A DNA stretch of 43,039 nt from Deltaproteobacteria bacterium (GTDB taxonomy: Bacteria; Desulfobacterota; Dissulfuribacteria; Dissulfuribacterales; QOAL01): positions 1 to 43,039 of the forward strand of contig JAMOVK010000066.1 in NCBI GenBank assembly GCA_027067775.1. The letters are read 5' to 3'. Shown in pieces: positions 1 through 8,987 of this stretch (positions are counted from its first letter, which is position 1; the number at the start of each line of letters is the position of its first letter). Below the pieces are notes generated by a model. That model was not told the DNA's origin. It saw only the letters and a program-made list of their open reading frames with translations, and searched no databases. Position numbers and translations under genes: made by a program.

Positions 1-213
1 AAGACCCATCTTAGCCTTTCTGACAACCCAAATCTCAAGGGCGTACCAAAGGGATGGAGGTTGTTTGTACGTGACATCCTCACTTACAAGGGTGCAGGTT
101 TTGTTGTGCCCGTTGCCGGAACCATCAGCCTTATGCCTGGTACTGGTTCCGATCCTGCTTACAGGCGTATTGATGTGGATGTTGAAACAGGGAAGGTCAA
201 GGGCCTGTTTTAA
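1..213 (+). CDS. fhs: Formate-tetrahydrofolate ligase, C-terminal fragment (partial at window start)
   Basis: The window opens inside this gene; only the last 70 codons are present, ending at the TAA at 211-213. The frame reads [10 protein letters not shown] at the start, then [17 protein letters not shown] and ends in a RIDVD...GLF tail, which is the recognisable C-terminus of formyl-THF synthetase. The enzyme activates formate with ATP onto tetrahydrofolate, the first step of the methyl branch after formate dehydrogenase. A rho-independent terminator follows at once, so fhs and folD probably form separate transcription units although they serve consecutive steps. The fragment is intact as far as it goes, with no frameshift. 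Confidence 0.9.
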   Translation, partial: KTHLSLSDNPNLKGVPKGWRLFVRDILTYKGAGFVVPVAGTISLMPGTGSDPAYRRIDVDVETGKVKGLF

Positions 214-236
214 ATCTGATCTATCTTCATAAAGTC

Positions 237-264
237 AAAGGCCGCCTTCTGGCGGCCTTTTTTT
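237..264 (+). terminator. Rho-independent terminator after fhs
   Basis: A perfect GC-rich stem (AAGGCCGCC / GGCGGCCTT) with a TTCT loop is followed by a run of T. It lies 24 nt after the fhs stop and should end that transcript before folD. Confidence 0.9.
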
Positions 265-400
265 ATGGCGGGAGGAAAGGTCTCAGGCATGGGGCAAAAT
301 ACCCCATCATGTCTATCTTGTTACGTTTTGGGATAGAGTAACACGACTTTGCCTTGAAATATGTATAAATTTCAGTAAGTTTCATATGGCTGTTACGGGT

Positions 401-430
401 TTGACTAAACATGTTGAGATGGTCTAAACT
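401..430 (+). promoter_or_regulatory. Candidate sigma-70-type promoter upstream of folD
   Basis: TTGACT at 401-406 and TAAACT at 425-430 are separated by 18 nt, about 55 nt upstream of the folD start. This is the best -35/-10 match in the 265-485 gap. It could drive folD and the CODH/ACS genes behind it. The same gap holds a hairpin at 289-307 (ATGGGG / CCCCAT around a 7-nt loop) that could be an operator or leader structure. Both are judged by eye only. Confidence 0.35.
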
Positions 431-485
431 TTGCTTTAGGTAATGAAGTTCACAATCTTGTTTCATGAAAGAGCAGGGAGGAGAT

Positions 486-1373
486 ATGTCAGCAAGAATT
501 ATTAGTGGAGTCGAGATAGCAAAACAGATTAGGCAGGAGCTCAAGAAGGAAGTTGCAGAGCTCAAGGAGAAGCATGGTGTAATTCCTGGGCTTGTCACCA
601 TTCTGGTTGGTGAAAACCCCGCATCCGTTTCTTACGTGACTGCCAAACAGCGTACCGCCCATGAGCTTGGTTTCCACTCTATCCAAGATAATCAGCCCGA
701 GGATATATCAGAAGATGACCTGCTCAAGCTTATAGAAAAGTATAACAACGACAAAGACATACACGGGATACTCGTTCAGCTTCCCCTTCCGAAGCATGTA
801 GACGAGTCAAAGGTGCTCTATGCCATTTCCCCTGATAAGGATGTGGATGGTTTTCATCCAGTAAATGTAGGAAAGATGGTTATTGGAGAGCCGTGTTTTC
901 TGCCGTGTACTCCCCATGGGATCCTGGAGATGTTGATTCGTTCCGATGTTGAGACAAGTGGCGCAGAGGTAGTTGTGGTAGGGCGCAGCAACATTGTGGG
1001 GAAACCCATTGCCAACCTTATGCTTCAGAAGCGTCCTGGTGGAAATGCAACTGTAACTATATGCCACACTAGGACCAAAGATATGACCTTTCATACCAAG
1101 AGGGCAGACATACTCATCGTGGCAGCCGGCAGGCCAAAGGTAATCACAGCAGACATGGTAAAAGAAGGGGTTGTTGTCATAGACGTTGGAGTCAATCGTA
1201 TTGGAAAGACTCCAGAGGGTAAGGCCATCCTGTGCGGAGACGTGGATTTTGAGGCGATTAAAGAAAAGGCGGCAGCCATTACCCCTGTGCCTGGAGGGGT
1301 TGGTCCTATGACCATCACCATGCTTATGAAGAATACGGTCCAGGCTGCCAAGCAGTTTGCAGGCCTTGCCTAA
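486..1373 (+). CDS. folD: Bifunctional methylene-THF dehydrogenase / methenyl-THF cyclohydrolase FolD
   Basis: A 295-residue protein that interconverts formyl-, methenyl- and methylene-THF in the cytoplasm. Family landmarks are visible in order: YVTAKQR with the catalytic-lysine region, VQLPLPKHVDE, the DVDGFHPVN signature, PCTPHGILEML, the nucleotide-binding VVVGRSNIVGKP segment, GDVDF and the C-terminal ITPVPGGVGPMTITML block. I place the start at the ATG at 486, which has GGGAGGAGAT just upstream; an in-frame ATG at 465 lacks a comparable ribosome site. It stands between fhs and CO dehydrogenase, so here it serves the methyl branch of the acetyl-CoA pathway and not only one-carbon biosynthesis. 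Length is normal for the family. Confidence 0.97.
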   Translation: MSARIISGVEIAKQIRQELKKEVAELKEKHGVIPGLVTILVGENPASVSYVTAKQRTAHELGFHSIQDNQPEDISEDDLLKLIEKYNNDKDIHGILVQLPLPKHVDESKVLYAISPDKDVDGFHPVNVGKMVIGEPCFLPCTPHGILEMLIRSDVETSGAEVVVVGRSNIVGKPIANLMLQKRPGGNATVTICHTRTKDMTFHTKRADILIVAAGRPKVITADMVKEGVVVIDVGVNRIGKTPEGKAILCGDVDFEAIKEKAAAITPVPGGVGPMTITMLMKNTVQAAKQFAGLA

Positions 1374-1406
1374 TTTTTGGCCTAAATCATTAAGGAGAAA
1401 ATTTTT

Positions 1407-3404
1407 ATGGATACCAGCAGAAGATTTAAAAAGGGGAACGGTGGATGTCCCAGTATCCAGTGCGAGGCGAACCGTGAGGTCCTGTGCAACGAGTGTGCAT
1501 CAGGAGTTATCACAGCGGCCCACAGGGTGCAAAACAGAAGTGTTGAGCCGTGTCTTTTTGGCAAGGGTGGAACCTGCTGTAGAAACTGTAACATGGGGCC
1601 TTGTCAGATAATCGAAGGCGTGGATTCCATGGTGGGTATATGTGGAGCTGATGCACCAACGGTGGTGGCAAGAAACTTTGCCAGAATTGTGGCAGGTGGT
1701 GCGGCCGCCCATATGGATCATGGAAGGGGCGTTGCCTTGGCCTTTCTTGCAACAGCCAAAGGCGAAACACCTTATGAGATAAAGGACGGTGCCAAACTCA
1801 GAGAAACGGCCTTAAGGCTTGGCATAGATCCAGGCGAAAAGTCAAAGACAGACCTTGCCATAGAGGTAGGTGAAAAGCTGGTTGGCGAGTTCGGACAGCA
1901 GGAAGGTGTTATTTCCTTTATCAGAAGAGCGCCCCAGCCCAGGCAGGAACTGTGGGATAACCTTGGTGTGACTCCCCGGGGAGTTGACCGTGAGGTTGTG
2001 GAAATGATGCACAGGACCCACATGGGAGTGGATCAGAACTACGAGAGCATCTTGTTTCAGGCAGCCAGATGTGCCTTGGCAGACGGTTGGGGCGCTTCCA
2101 TGATAGCCACGGAGCTGTCTGATATCATGTTTGGGACTCCTGTGCCCATTAGGACAAAGGTAAATGTTGGTGTCCTGAAAAAGGATGAGGTAAACGTTAC
2201 GGTACACGGCCATGAACCTGTGTTGGCAGAGGCCCTTGCAATGGTGGCAAACGATCCAGAGATCATTGCTGAATGCAAGAAGGTTGGTGCCAAGGGGGTG
2301 AACCTTGCGGGTGTATGCTGTACCGGAAACGAGATTCTCATGAGAAGGGGTTTGCCCATTGCAGGAAGTTTTGTGCAGCAGGAAGTGGTTCTTGCCACAG
2401 GTGCGGTAGAGGCAATGGTTGTTGATGTTCAGTGTATAATGCAGGGCGTCTCTCCTGTTTCAAAGAACTATCACACCCAACTTATTACAACCTCTGAAAA
2501 GGCCAAGATTACAGGCGCCAAACACGTCCAGTTCCACGAGGACAAGGCCCTGGATGTGGCCAAGGAAATCGTTAAGATGGCCATTGCCAAGTTTCCTGAA
2601 AGGGGTAAGTACTGCATCCCAAAGCATGAGATGGATGTGGTGGCAGGTTTTAGCCATGAGACCATCAACTACATTCTTGGCGGCAGGTTCCGTGCTTCCT
2701 ACAAGCCCTTAAATGACAACATCGTTAACGGCAGGATAAGGGGTGTTGCCGCAATAGTTGGCTGTGATAACTACCGTGTAATGGATGAGGTGCATGTAGA
2801 GCTGGCCAAAGAGCTGATTGCCAACAATGTGCTCGTTCTTGTTACTGGCTGTGCTGCAACAGGTGTTGGTCGAGCAGGGCTTTTGTCTCCAGAGGCCATG
2901 GAGATGGCAGGAGATGGCCTGAAGGAAGTGCTTGAGGCCGTCGGTTGTCCTCCGGTGCTTCATATGGGTTCGTGTGTTGATAACAGCCGTTTGCTTGTTG
3001 CATGTACCGAGATGGTTCATACTGGCGGACTTGGTACGGATATCAGCGACTTGCCAGTGGTAGGTTGTGCTCCTCAGTGGATGAGTGAAAAGGCGGTCTC
3101 TATTGGTCAATACTTTGTCTCTAGCGGAGCTTACGTTGTGTTTGGTCCTAATTTTCCCACCACTGGTTCTCAGGTGGTTACAGACTTCTGCTTTAAGCAG
3201 ATGAACGAAGTATACGGTGGCTGTTGGGACGTTGCAGAAGGTGCCAACGAGTTCGCAAACAAGATGATTGATAAAATTGACCAGAGAAGAAAGGCACTTG
3301 GCCTTGACAAGAAAAAGGAGCGCGTACTCTTTGACATGGCCATGAGACGCGAGCTTGGTTCTGGCATACCTGGTATGGGGTGTTCCCCTGGAGGCCATAG
3401 CTAA
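1407..3404 (+). CDS. cooS: Anaerobic Ni-Fe carbon monoxide dehydrogenase, catalytic subunit
   Basis: This 665-residue enzyme interconverts CO2 and CO at a Ni-Fe-S C-cluster; in an ACS complex (where the subunit is called AcsA) the CO passes to acetyl-CoA synthase. The N-terminal region holds the cysteines that bind the B and D clusters (LCNECASG, then PCLFGKGGTCCRNCNMGPC and GICGAD, residues about 26-80). Further conserved segments include CCTGNEILMRRG, the IVGCDN region, LVTGCAATG and HMGSCVDNSR, which carry C-cluster ligands in the family. AAGGAG precedes the ATG. It leads the Hdr-MetFV-ACS series, so it is the CODH of this acetyl-CoA synthase system. No CooC/AcsF-type nickel maturation gene is seen nearby. 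Confidence 0.96.
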   Translation: MDTSRRFKKGNGGCPSIQCEANREVLCNECASGVITAAHRVQNRSVEPCLFGKGGTCCRNCNMGPCQIIEGVDSMVGICGADAPTVVARNFARIVAGGAAAHMDHGRGVALAFLATAKGETPYEIKDGAKLRETALRLGIDPGEKSKTDLAIEVGEKLVGEFGQQEGVISFIRRAPQPRQELWDNLGVTPRGVDREVVEMMHRTHMGVDQNYESILFQAARCALADGWGASMIATELSDIMFGTPVPIRTKVNVGVLKKDEVNVTVHGHEPVLAEALAMVANDPEIIAECKKVGAKGVNLAGVCCTGNEILMRRGLPIAGSFVQQEVVLATGAVEAMVVDVQCIMQGVSPVSKNYHTQLITTSEKAKITGAKHVQFHEDKALDVAKEIVKMAIAKFPERGKYCIPKHEMDVVAGFSHETINYILGGRFRASYKPLNDNIVNGRIRGVAAIVGCDNYRVMDEVHVELAKELIANNVLVLVTGCAATGVGRAGLLSPEAMEMAGDGLKEVLEAVGCPPVLHMGSCVDNSRLLVACTEMVHTGGLGTDISDLPVVGCAPQWMSEKAVSIGQYFVSSGAYVVFGPNFPTTGSQVVTDFCFKQMNEVYGGCWDVAEGANEFANKMIDKIDQRRKALGLDKKKERVLFDMAMRRELGSGIPGMGCSPGGHS

Positions 3405-3485
3405 TCAGAAACTCGGTGCTGACAGTCCATATTGGCTGACGGCTACCAGTGATTACAAACTTTTGAAGGACTTGGAGTTGAGATA

Positions 3486-6400
3486 ATGGCAAAAAGTGGT
3501 GCAATTATGGTCCTTGGAGGGGGAGTCGCAGGGGTTCAGACTGCGTTAGACCTTTCCGAGCTTGGCTACTATGTATATCTGGTGGAAAAAAAGGCGTCCA
3601 TTGGTGGGGTTATGGCCCAGTTGGACAAGACCTTTCCCACCAACGACTGTTCGTTGTGAATTCTTGCCCCCAAGCTTGTTGAGGCCGGTCGGTCTCCAAA
3701 CATTGAAATCCTCACAAATGCAAAACTTGAGGCCCTTGAGGGTAAGCCTGGCCAATTCACTGCAAAGGTCTATCAGGAACCAAGATACATAAATGAAGAT
3801 CTGTGTACAGCCTGCGGTATGTGCACCATGTACTGTCCTAGGCCTGTTGTAGATACCTATAACGAAAGGCTGGATATAACCAGGGCCCCTCACATAGATT
3901 ATGCCCAGGCAATACCTTCCAGTTACTACATCGACGCAAAGGCATGTCTGAGGGTCAACTACGAGACGTGTAACCTGTGTGCCCAGACCTGCACCGCTGG
4001 GGCCATTGATTTCAGCCAGCAGCCCAAGGAATTGGAACTAAAGGTCGGGGCGGTGGTGCTGACGCCTGGCTTTGGCCGTGTGGATGACGAGGTGCTTGAA
4101 AGGTTTGGTTACGGTCGTTTTCCAGATGTTTTGACTGCCTTTGAGTTTGAACGTCTTACCTGTGCATCAGGCCCTACAGAAGGACATATTGTAAGGCCAT
4201 CGGATAACCAGGTTCCCAAAAAGATAGCATTTCTCCAGTGCATAGGCTCAAGGGACGAGACCTGCGGTAACGGTTACTGCTCTTCTGTCTGCTGTATGTA
4301 TGCAGTGAAGGAGGCCTCTGTTGCAAAGGAACACGAACCCGATCTTGACATATCCATTTTCTTTATGGATGTAAGGACAATGGGCAAGGGCTTTGATGAG
4401 GCCAGAAAGCGCGCGCAGGAAAAATATGGAATAAATGTCATCAGGGCAAGGGTGCCAAGGGTGGATCAGGTGGATGGAAAGCTCGCGTTAACCTGGACCA
4501 CTGGAGATGGTGAGCATCACTCTGACCTGTTTGATATGGTGGTCTTGTCAGTGGGGCTTGAGTCTCCTGAAGACGCTGAAACCATTGCAAGAGTAACAGA
4601 TATAGAGCTAAATCATTACAACTTCTGCCGCACAAGTGTTGACTCCCCTCTTCTTTCATCAAGGGGCGGTGTGCTGGTGGCAGGTGCCTTTCAGGGGCCA
4701 AAGGATATCCCAGAGTCTGTTACCCAGGCCTCAGGTGCTGCTGCCATAGCCTCAGAGCTTCTGGCAGATGCAAGAAACAGCCAGACCGTAACTGTTACCT
4801 ATCCAGATGAAGACAAGGCACTGGAAGAGGAGGAGCCACGCATTGGTGTGTTTGTATGTCATTGCGGGGTTAACATTGCAGGTGTTGTAGATGTGAAGGC
4901 GGTTCGCGACTATGCAGGAACACTGCCTGGAGTTGTGCTATATGAAGACACCCTCTACTCCTGTTCCCAGGACGCCTTGAAATCCATTGCAGAAAAGATC
5001 AAAGAAAACCGCCTTAACAGGGTTGTCATATCTGCATGTTCTCCAAGAACCCATGAGCCTCTTTTTCAGGAAACTCTTCGTTCCATCGGTTTGAATCCTG
5101 CCTTGGTGGAAATGGCCAACATCAGGGATCAATGCGCATGGGTCCATGCCCAAGAGCCAGACAAGGCCACGGAAAAGGCAAAGGATCTTGTGCGTATGGC
5201 TGTGGCAAAGGCGCGGCTTCTGACCCCTTTGGACCAGCCTACTGTTGATGTAACCCCCTCTGCCTTGGTAATAGGTGGCGGTGCCGCAGGCATGTCTGCT
5301 GCCCTTTCCATTGCGGATCAGGGTTATAAGGTGGTCCTGGTTGAGAGAAGCAAAGAGCTTGGAGGAAATCTTAAGAGGCTGAAATGGACCTTGGATGGTC
5401 AGGATGCATCAAAGGTCCTTAAGGATATGATAAAGAAGGTGAAGGCCCACAAGAATATCCAGGTTTTTACCGGTTCACAGGTGGAGTCTGTGTCCGGCTA
5501 TGTTGGTAACTTTACCAGTGCTTTAAGCCGCCAAGGCAAGACGGAGATGATAAATCACGGTGTCATCGTCCTTGCCACTGGCGGGCGGGAATACAAGCCA
5601 AAGGGTTATGCCTACGGCGACAGTACAAGGATTGTTACTCAGCTTGAGCTTGAAGAGAAACTTGCAAGAGGGCGCGGCTTTTTAAGGAATGCCAGAAATG
5701 TCGTGATGATCCAGTGCGTTGGTTCAAGGGGTGATGACATGCAGCACTGTAGCAGGTTATGCTGCATACAGGCTGTTAAAAATGCACTTAAACTCAAAGA
5801 GCTAAAGCCAGAGCTTAACATATACATATTTTACAGGGATATGCGTACATACGGCTTCTATGAGGATCTTTACAGGGAGGCCAGAAAACAGGGGGTCAAA
5901 TTCATACGGTACACCCTGGACCGGAAGCCAGAGGTCATAAAGCAGTCTCGAGGTATCAAGGTCAGGGCCTTTGATGAATTGATAGGTGAAGATTTAGAGA
6001 TTCCTGCAAGCCTGGTGGTGCTGTCTGCAGGCATAGCCCCAGGGGAGAACGAGGAACTTTCAAAGATAATCAAGGCCCCGCTTACCTCTGAGGGATTTTT
6101 CCTAGAGGCCCATGCCAAGCTAAGGCCTGTAGAGGTTGCTGTTGATGGTGTATATCTTTGTGGTCTTGCCCACGGGCCAAAGAGCCTCGAAGAGTCTGTT
6201 GCTCAGGCCAAGGCAGCTGCCGCCAAGGCCACTATTCCCCTGGCAAAGGGCAAGGTAGCGGTGGCACCCATAGTCTCGAAGGTGGATCAAGATAAGTGTA
6301 TTGGTTGTGGAATCTGCGAAAGTCTTTGTCCCTTTAACGCAATTGTCCTTGAAAAGGTTGGCAAGAGGAAAAAGGCCAAGACCATTACCGCTTCATGCAA

Positions 6401-6521
6401 GGGTTGCGGTGTCTGTGCCTCTCATTGTCCAACAATTGCCATATCTATGGGTGGTTTTACAGATGAGGCAATAATGGCCCAGATACACGCCTTTTCTCCT
6501 GAAGGATGTGAGGAGGCCTAG
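3486..6521 (+). CDS. hdrA: Selenocysteine-containing HdrA-like flavoprotein (long form), in-frame UGA at 3657-3659
   Basis: A 1011-residue iron-sulfur flavoprotein that by family is the electron-bifurcating/confurcating hub of heterodisulfide-reductase-type complexes. The ATG at 3486 has a GGAG upstream. Codon 58 is TGA within [16 protein letters not shown]; the paralogue at 39878 has cysteine there. Residues 1-340 form an N-terminal half with an FAD GGGVAG motif, a [11 protein letters not shown] ferredoxin motif and a CNLCAQTC motif. From about 345 a canonical HdrA follows ([11 protein letters not shown]), then a second FAD site ([10 protein letters not shown]) and two C-terminal 4Fe-4S motifs ([22 protein letters not shown]). 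It sits between CODH and mvhD, before hdrC and metVF, as in the MetFV-Hdr-Mvh arrangement known from acetogens. Read without Sec, it would wrongly begin at 3819 and lose the first FAD domain. Confidence 0.93.
3657..3696 (+). promoter_or_regulatory. UGA(Sec) codon and SECIS-like hairpin in hdrA
   Basis: The in-frame TGA at 3657-3659 is followed after 21 nt by a hairpin: stem GAGGCC (3681-3686), loop GGTC (3687-3690), stem GGTCTC (3691-3696), with one G-U pair. Bacterial SECIS elements lie just 3' of the UGA and show G/GU in a small apical loop, as seen here. The stem is short, so the hairpin is less certain than the Sec codon itself. Confidence 0.7.
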
Positions 6522-6524
6522 GGC

Positions 6525-7328
6525 ATGGCACAGCAAAACGTAGTGAAAAAGGAGAGTGAAATGGCCCAGGAGGGTTTTGAGCCAAGAATACTGGGATTTT
6601 TCTGTCACTGGTGTTGTTATGCAGCAGCAGATTCGGCAGGTGTTTCAAGATATCAGTACCCCCCTAATGTGCGGGTGATAAGGGTCATGTGCACTGGCAG
6701 AATAGATGCCCGATTCATCCTTGAGGCCTTCAGATGTGGCGCAGATGGGGTCTTTACAGGTGGCTGACATCTGGGCGAATGTCATTACCAGTCTGGTAAT
6801 TACGAGGCAATGATAGTGGCTGAGACCTGCCGGCAGTTTCTGGCCGACTGCGGCATTAATCCAGAGCGTCTAGCCCTTGAATGGGCCTCTGCCGCTGAGG
6901 CTCCACGTTTTGTGGAGTTGATCACCGGCTACGTAAACAGCATAAAGGAAAAGGGGGAGATAGGAAGCGCTGAGGGCGAGGCTGACAGTGAGACAATCAA
7001 GAGAAGACTTGCTGCAGCAGTCAAGGCCGCTGAGGCCCGCAAGCCTCGCATCGCCCTTGGGAATCTGGCCAAGAGGCTTCACAAAGAGGGTGACTTTTCA
7101 AAAGAGGCAATAGAAAAAGGTGTTTCTTCAAAGATCCTTCCGGCCCTGAGGGCAGAAAGGATAAAGGAGGAACTCCTTATGCTTCTTGCCCAAGGTCCCA
7201 TGGATATGAAGGAGCTTTCAAAGGCCCTTTGGGCAGATGAGGGAGAGATTGAAAAGCCCCTTTCTCAGTTGGTTAAAAAGGGTGTGATTGAGGAAAAGGA
7301 CGGCAAATATTCACTTGCCGACAAGTGA
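6525..7328 (+). CDS. mvhD: Selenocysteine MvhD-family electron-transfer subunit with C-terminal winged-helix-like extension
   Basis: MvhD passes electrons to HdrA through a 2Fe-2S cluster. The gene reads through TGA at 6765-6767 (codon 81) in [16 protein letters not shown], where the family normally has GGCH..CHY..GN. The product is 267 residues, against about 140 for ordinary MvhD. N-terminal [12 protein letters not shown] and VMCTGRID motifs are as expected. The extra roughly 100 residues are charged and end in a segment (about 200-267: [16 protein letters not shown], then [12 protein letters not shown]) that looks like a winged helix. The start at 6525 has AGGAGG 8 nt upstream; an in-frame ATG at 6561 with AAGGAGAG is also credible and matches the shorter N-terminus of the paralogue at 42942. 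Three nucleotides separate it from hdrA. Confidence 0.92.
6765..6800 (+). promoter_or_regulatory. UGA(Sec) codon and SECIS-like hairpin in mvhD
   Basis: TGA at 6765-6767 is followed after 16 nt by a perfect stem ATTACC (6784-6789) / GGTAAT (6795-6800) with loop AGTCT, which contains the GU usual for bacterial SECIS loops. The spacing from UGA to the loop G is 24 nt. Confidence 0.8.
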
Positions 7329-7355
7329 TAAGATTTTGGTTAACAGGAAAAAGAT

Positions 7356-7907
7356 ATGACTGTTCAAGCCGCAAAGCTAAATAGTGACTTTATAAAAGAT
7401 ATTGTTTCCTACCAGGGCTGCGAGACTGCATCCATGTGTTATGCATGCGGATCGTGCAGTGGGGTCTGCCCGGTAGAAAAGGTCGTTGATGATTTTGACC
7501 CAAGGAAGATTGTTCACATGGTTGGGCTGGGAATGGAAGATGCCCTTATGACCAGTGACATCATTTGGGCCTGCTCTCAGTGTCAAAGCTGCATTCCTGT
7601 TTGTCCGCAGAATGTTAGGTGTGCTGATATAATTAAGGCTCTTAGGGACGAGGCACTGAAGCGCAAGATGGTGGATCAGCAACGTCTTAAAGATCTTGGC
7701 CTTTTTGCAGTAGTGGATGCTGGTAAGTGTGTTGCCTGTCTTACCTGTGTGAGGCTTTGTCCTTTTGGTGCCCCATCAATAACTGAAGAGGGGTATGCAG
7801 TTATAAAACCGGAGCTGTGCCATGCCTGTGGTATTTGTGTGCTGGATTGTCCGGCACAGGCCATAGAACTGGCGCCATCTCTTGAGGCGAGGGGGGCACA
7901 ACAATGA
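7356..7907 (+). CDS. hdrC: HdrC-like iron-sulfur protein with extra C-terminal 2[4Fe-4S] ferredoxin domain
   Basis: A 183-residue cytoplasmic electron carrier. The first half has the HdrC pattern, CYACGSCSGVCPVE and CSQCQSCIPVCPQN (residues about 27-90). The second half adds two more ferredoxin motifs, CVACLTCVRLCPFG and CHACGICVLDCPA, making four predicted 4Fe-4S clusters. Classical HdrC is about this length but carries only two clusters. An AGGA lies before the ATG at 7356. Its stop overlaps the next start (ATGA at 7904), implying translational coupling. No HdrB with CCG domains is encoded beside it, so it probably wires HdrA/MvhD to MetVF and not to a disulfide-reducing site; that last point is inference. 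Confidence 0.85.
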   Translation: MTVQAAKLNSDFIKDIVSYQGCETASMCYACGSCSGVCPVEKVVDDFDPRKIVHMVGLGMEDALMTSDIIWACSQCQSCIPVCPQNVRCADIIKALRDEALKRKMVDQQRLKDLGLFAVVDAGKCVACLTCVRLCPFGAPSITEEGYAVIKPELCHACGICVLDCPAQAIELAPSLEARGAQQ

Positions 7908-8275
7908 GCAAGATTAAGGGGTTTTGTTGTAACTATACTTTAAGCGTTGACATAGAGGCCCTTATAAAGGAAGGGCTGGTTCCTGAAGATCTAGAAATAG
8001 AAAGACTCCCGTGTACTGGCAGGCTTGAGGTGCCCCAGTTGCTTGATGCGTTTTCTGACGGTGCCGAGGCGGTTTTTGTTGTTGGGTGCCAACTGGATAA
8101 ATGTCATAATCTGTCAGGAAGCTACAGGGCCTCAAAAAGGGTCAAGTATGCCAAAAGGATCCTTGAGGAATTGGATATCGATCCTGATAGGGTAGAGATG
8201 TTTTTTGCTGGCAGGGGAGAGACCGAGCCAGTTGTTGAAGCAGCAAGGATAATGGCCTCAAGGTCAAAGGGCTGA
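7904..8275 (+). CDS. Short MvhD-family (hydrogenase iron-sulfur subunit) protein
   Basis: A 123-residue protein with the MvhD/FlpD pattern: an N-terminal GFCCNYTLS stretch, LPCTGRLEVPQLLDAFSDGA, and VVGCQLDKCHNLSGSY, which matches the family's GC...CHY..GN segment with cysteine instead of Sec. It is a second, standard-length MvhD-type subunit within one operon. It overlaps hdrC by 4 nt and precedes metV. By position it probably belongs to the same Hdr-MetFV complex, perhaps as the contact to MetV. The N-terminal CC pair replaces the CxxC spacing seen in the Sec-containing copy, so cluster ligation may differ. Confidence 0.82.
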   Translation: MSKIKGFCCNYTLSVDIEALIKEGLVPEDLEIERLPCTGRLEVPQLLDAFSDGAEAVFVVGCQLDKCHNLSGSYRASKRVKYAKRILEELDIDPDRVEMFFAGRGETEPVVEAARIMASRSKG

Positions 8276-8318
8276 ACAGGTCTTGCAAAACAAGCACAGG
8301 TTTTTGGAGTAAAATCAG

Positions 8319-8987
8319 ATGATTATAGCAGAAAGAAAACCAATGAAAGAGCTGCTGGAGATGGTCTCTGATGTCAAGAGGCTTCTGATTGTAGGCTGCC
8401 GGGGTTGTGTGGCGGTCTGCTCTGCAGGGGGTGACAAGGAGGTTAGCATTCTGGCAGCCGCGCTAAGGCTAGGGATGAAAAAGGCTGGCAAGCAGATTGA
8501 AATAGATGAGGATACCCTGGTTCGCCAGTGCGATCCAGAGTACATAGATCCTCTTAACGATAGGGCATCTGATTATGATGCCGTATTGTCTATGGCCTGT
8601 GGGGTAGGGGTTAACTTTATAGCTGATCGTTGTCCTGATGTAAACGTTATGCCAGCCCTCAATACCACCTTTTATGGTGCAAATCTGTCGAGTGGAGAGT
8701 GGAAGGAGATGTGCGCGGGCTGTGGTGCATGCGTGCTTCATCTGACCGGAGGCCTGTGTCCAGTGGCCAGGTGTGCTAAAAGCCTTTCCAACGGACCTTG
8801 TGGGGGGTCACAGGGGGGCAGGTGTGAGATCAATCCGGATGTGGACTGCATTTGGCAGCAGATCTATGACAAGTTGTCCAGTCTGAACAGGAAGGAAGAA
8901 TTGAGACAGATCATGCCCATTCGCGACTGGACTACAGCAGGGCATGGGGGACCACGCCGGAGAATAAGGGAGGACTTGCTACCGTGA
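8319..8987 (+). CDS. metV: MetV-like zinc/iron-sulfur partner of methylene-THF reductase (MTHFR C-terminal domain family)
   Basis: A 222-residue cysteine-rich protein. CRGCVAVCSAGGDKEV lies near residue 28, then MACGVGVNF, and a dense cluster CAGCGACVLHLTGGLCPVARC...GPCGGS around residues 135-175. In acetogens MetV forms a complex with MetF and links it to electron donors. Here its stop overlaps the start of the MetF fusion (GTGA at 8984-8987), so the two should be made in equal amounts. Its position between the Hdr/Mvh genes and metF supports a role passing electrons from the Hdr module to the MetF flavin. The family assignment is firm; the electron path is inference from known complexes. 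Confidence 0.87.
   Translation: MIIAERKPMKELLEMVSDVKRLLIVGCRGCVAVCSAGGDKEVSILAAALRLGMKKAGKQIEIDEDTLVRQCDPEYIDPLNDRASDYDAVLSMACGVGVNFIADRCPDVNVMPALNTTFYGANLSSGEWKEMCAGCGACVLHLTGGLCPVARCAKSLSNGPCGGSQGGRCEINPDVDCIWQQIYDKLSSLNRKEELRQIMPIRDWTTAGHGGPRRRIREDLLP

Noticed and set aside
2709-3398. A 229-codon minus-strand ORF
   Set aside because: It is antisense to cooS, has no recognisable domain, and cooS shows the family's full pattern on the other strand.
3819-6521. hdrA as a 900-residue gene starting at the internal ATG, with the sequence before it a broken remnant
   Set aside because: The frame continues upstream through one TGA at a conserved Cys position to an ATG with a ribosome site, and an FAD motif lies in that part; this is recoding, not decay.
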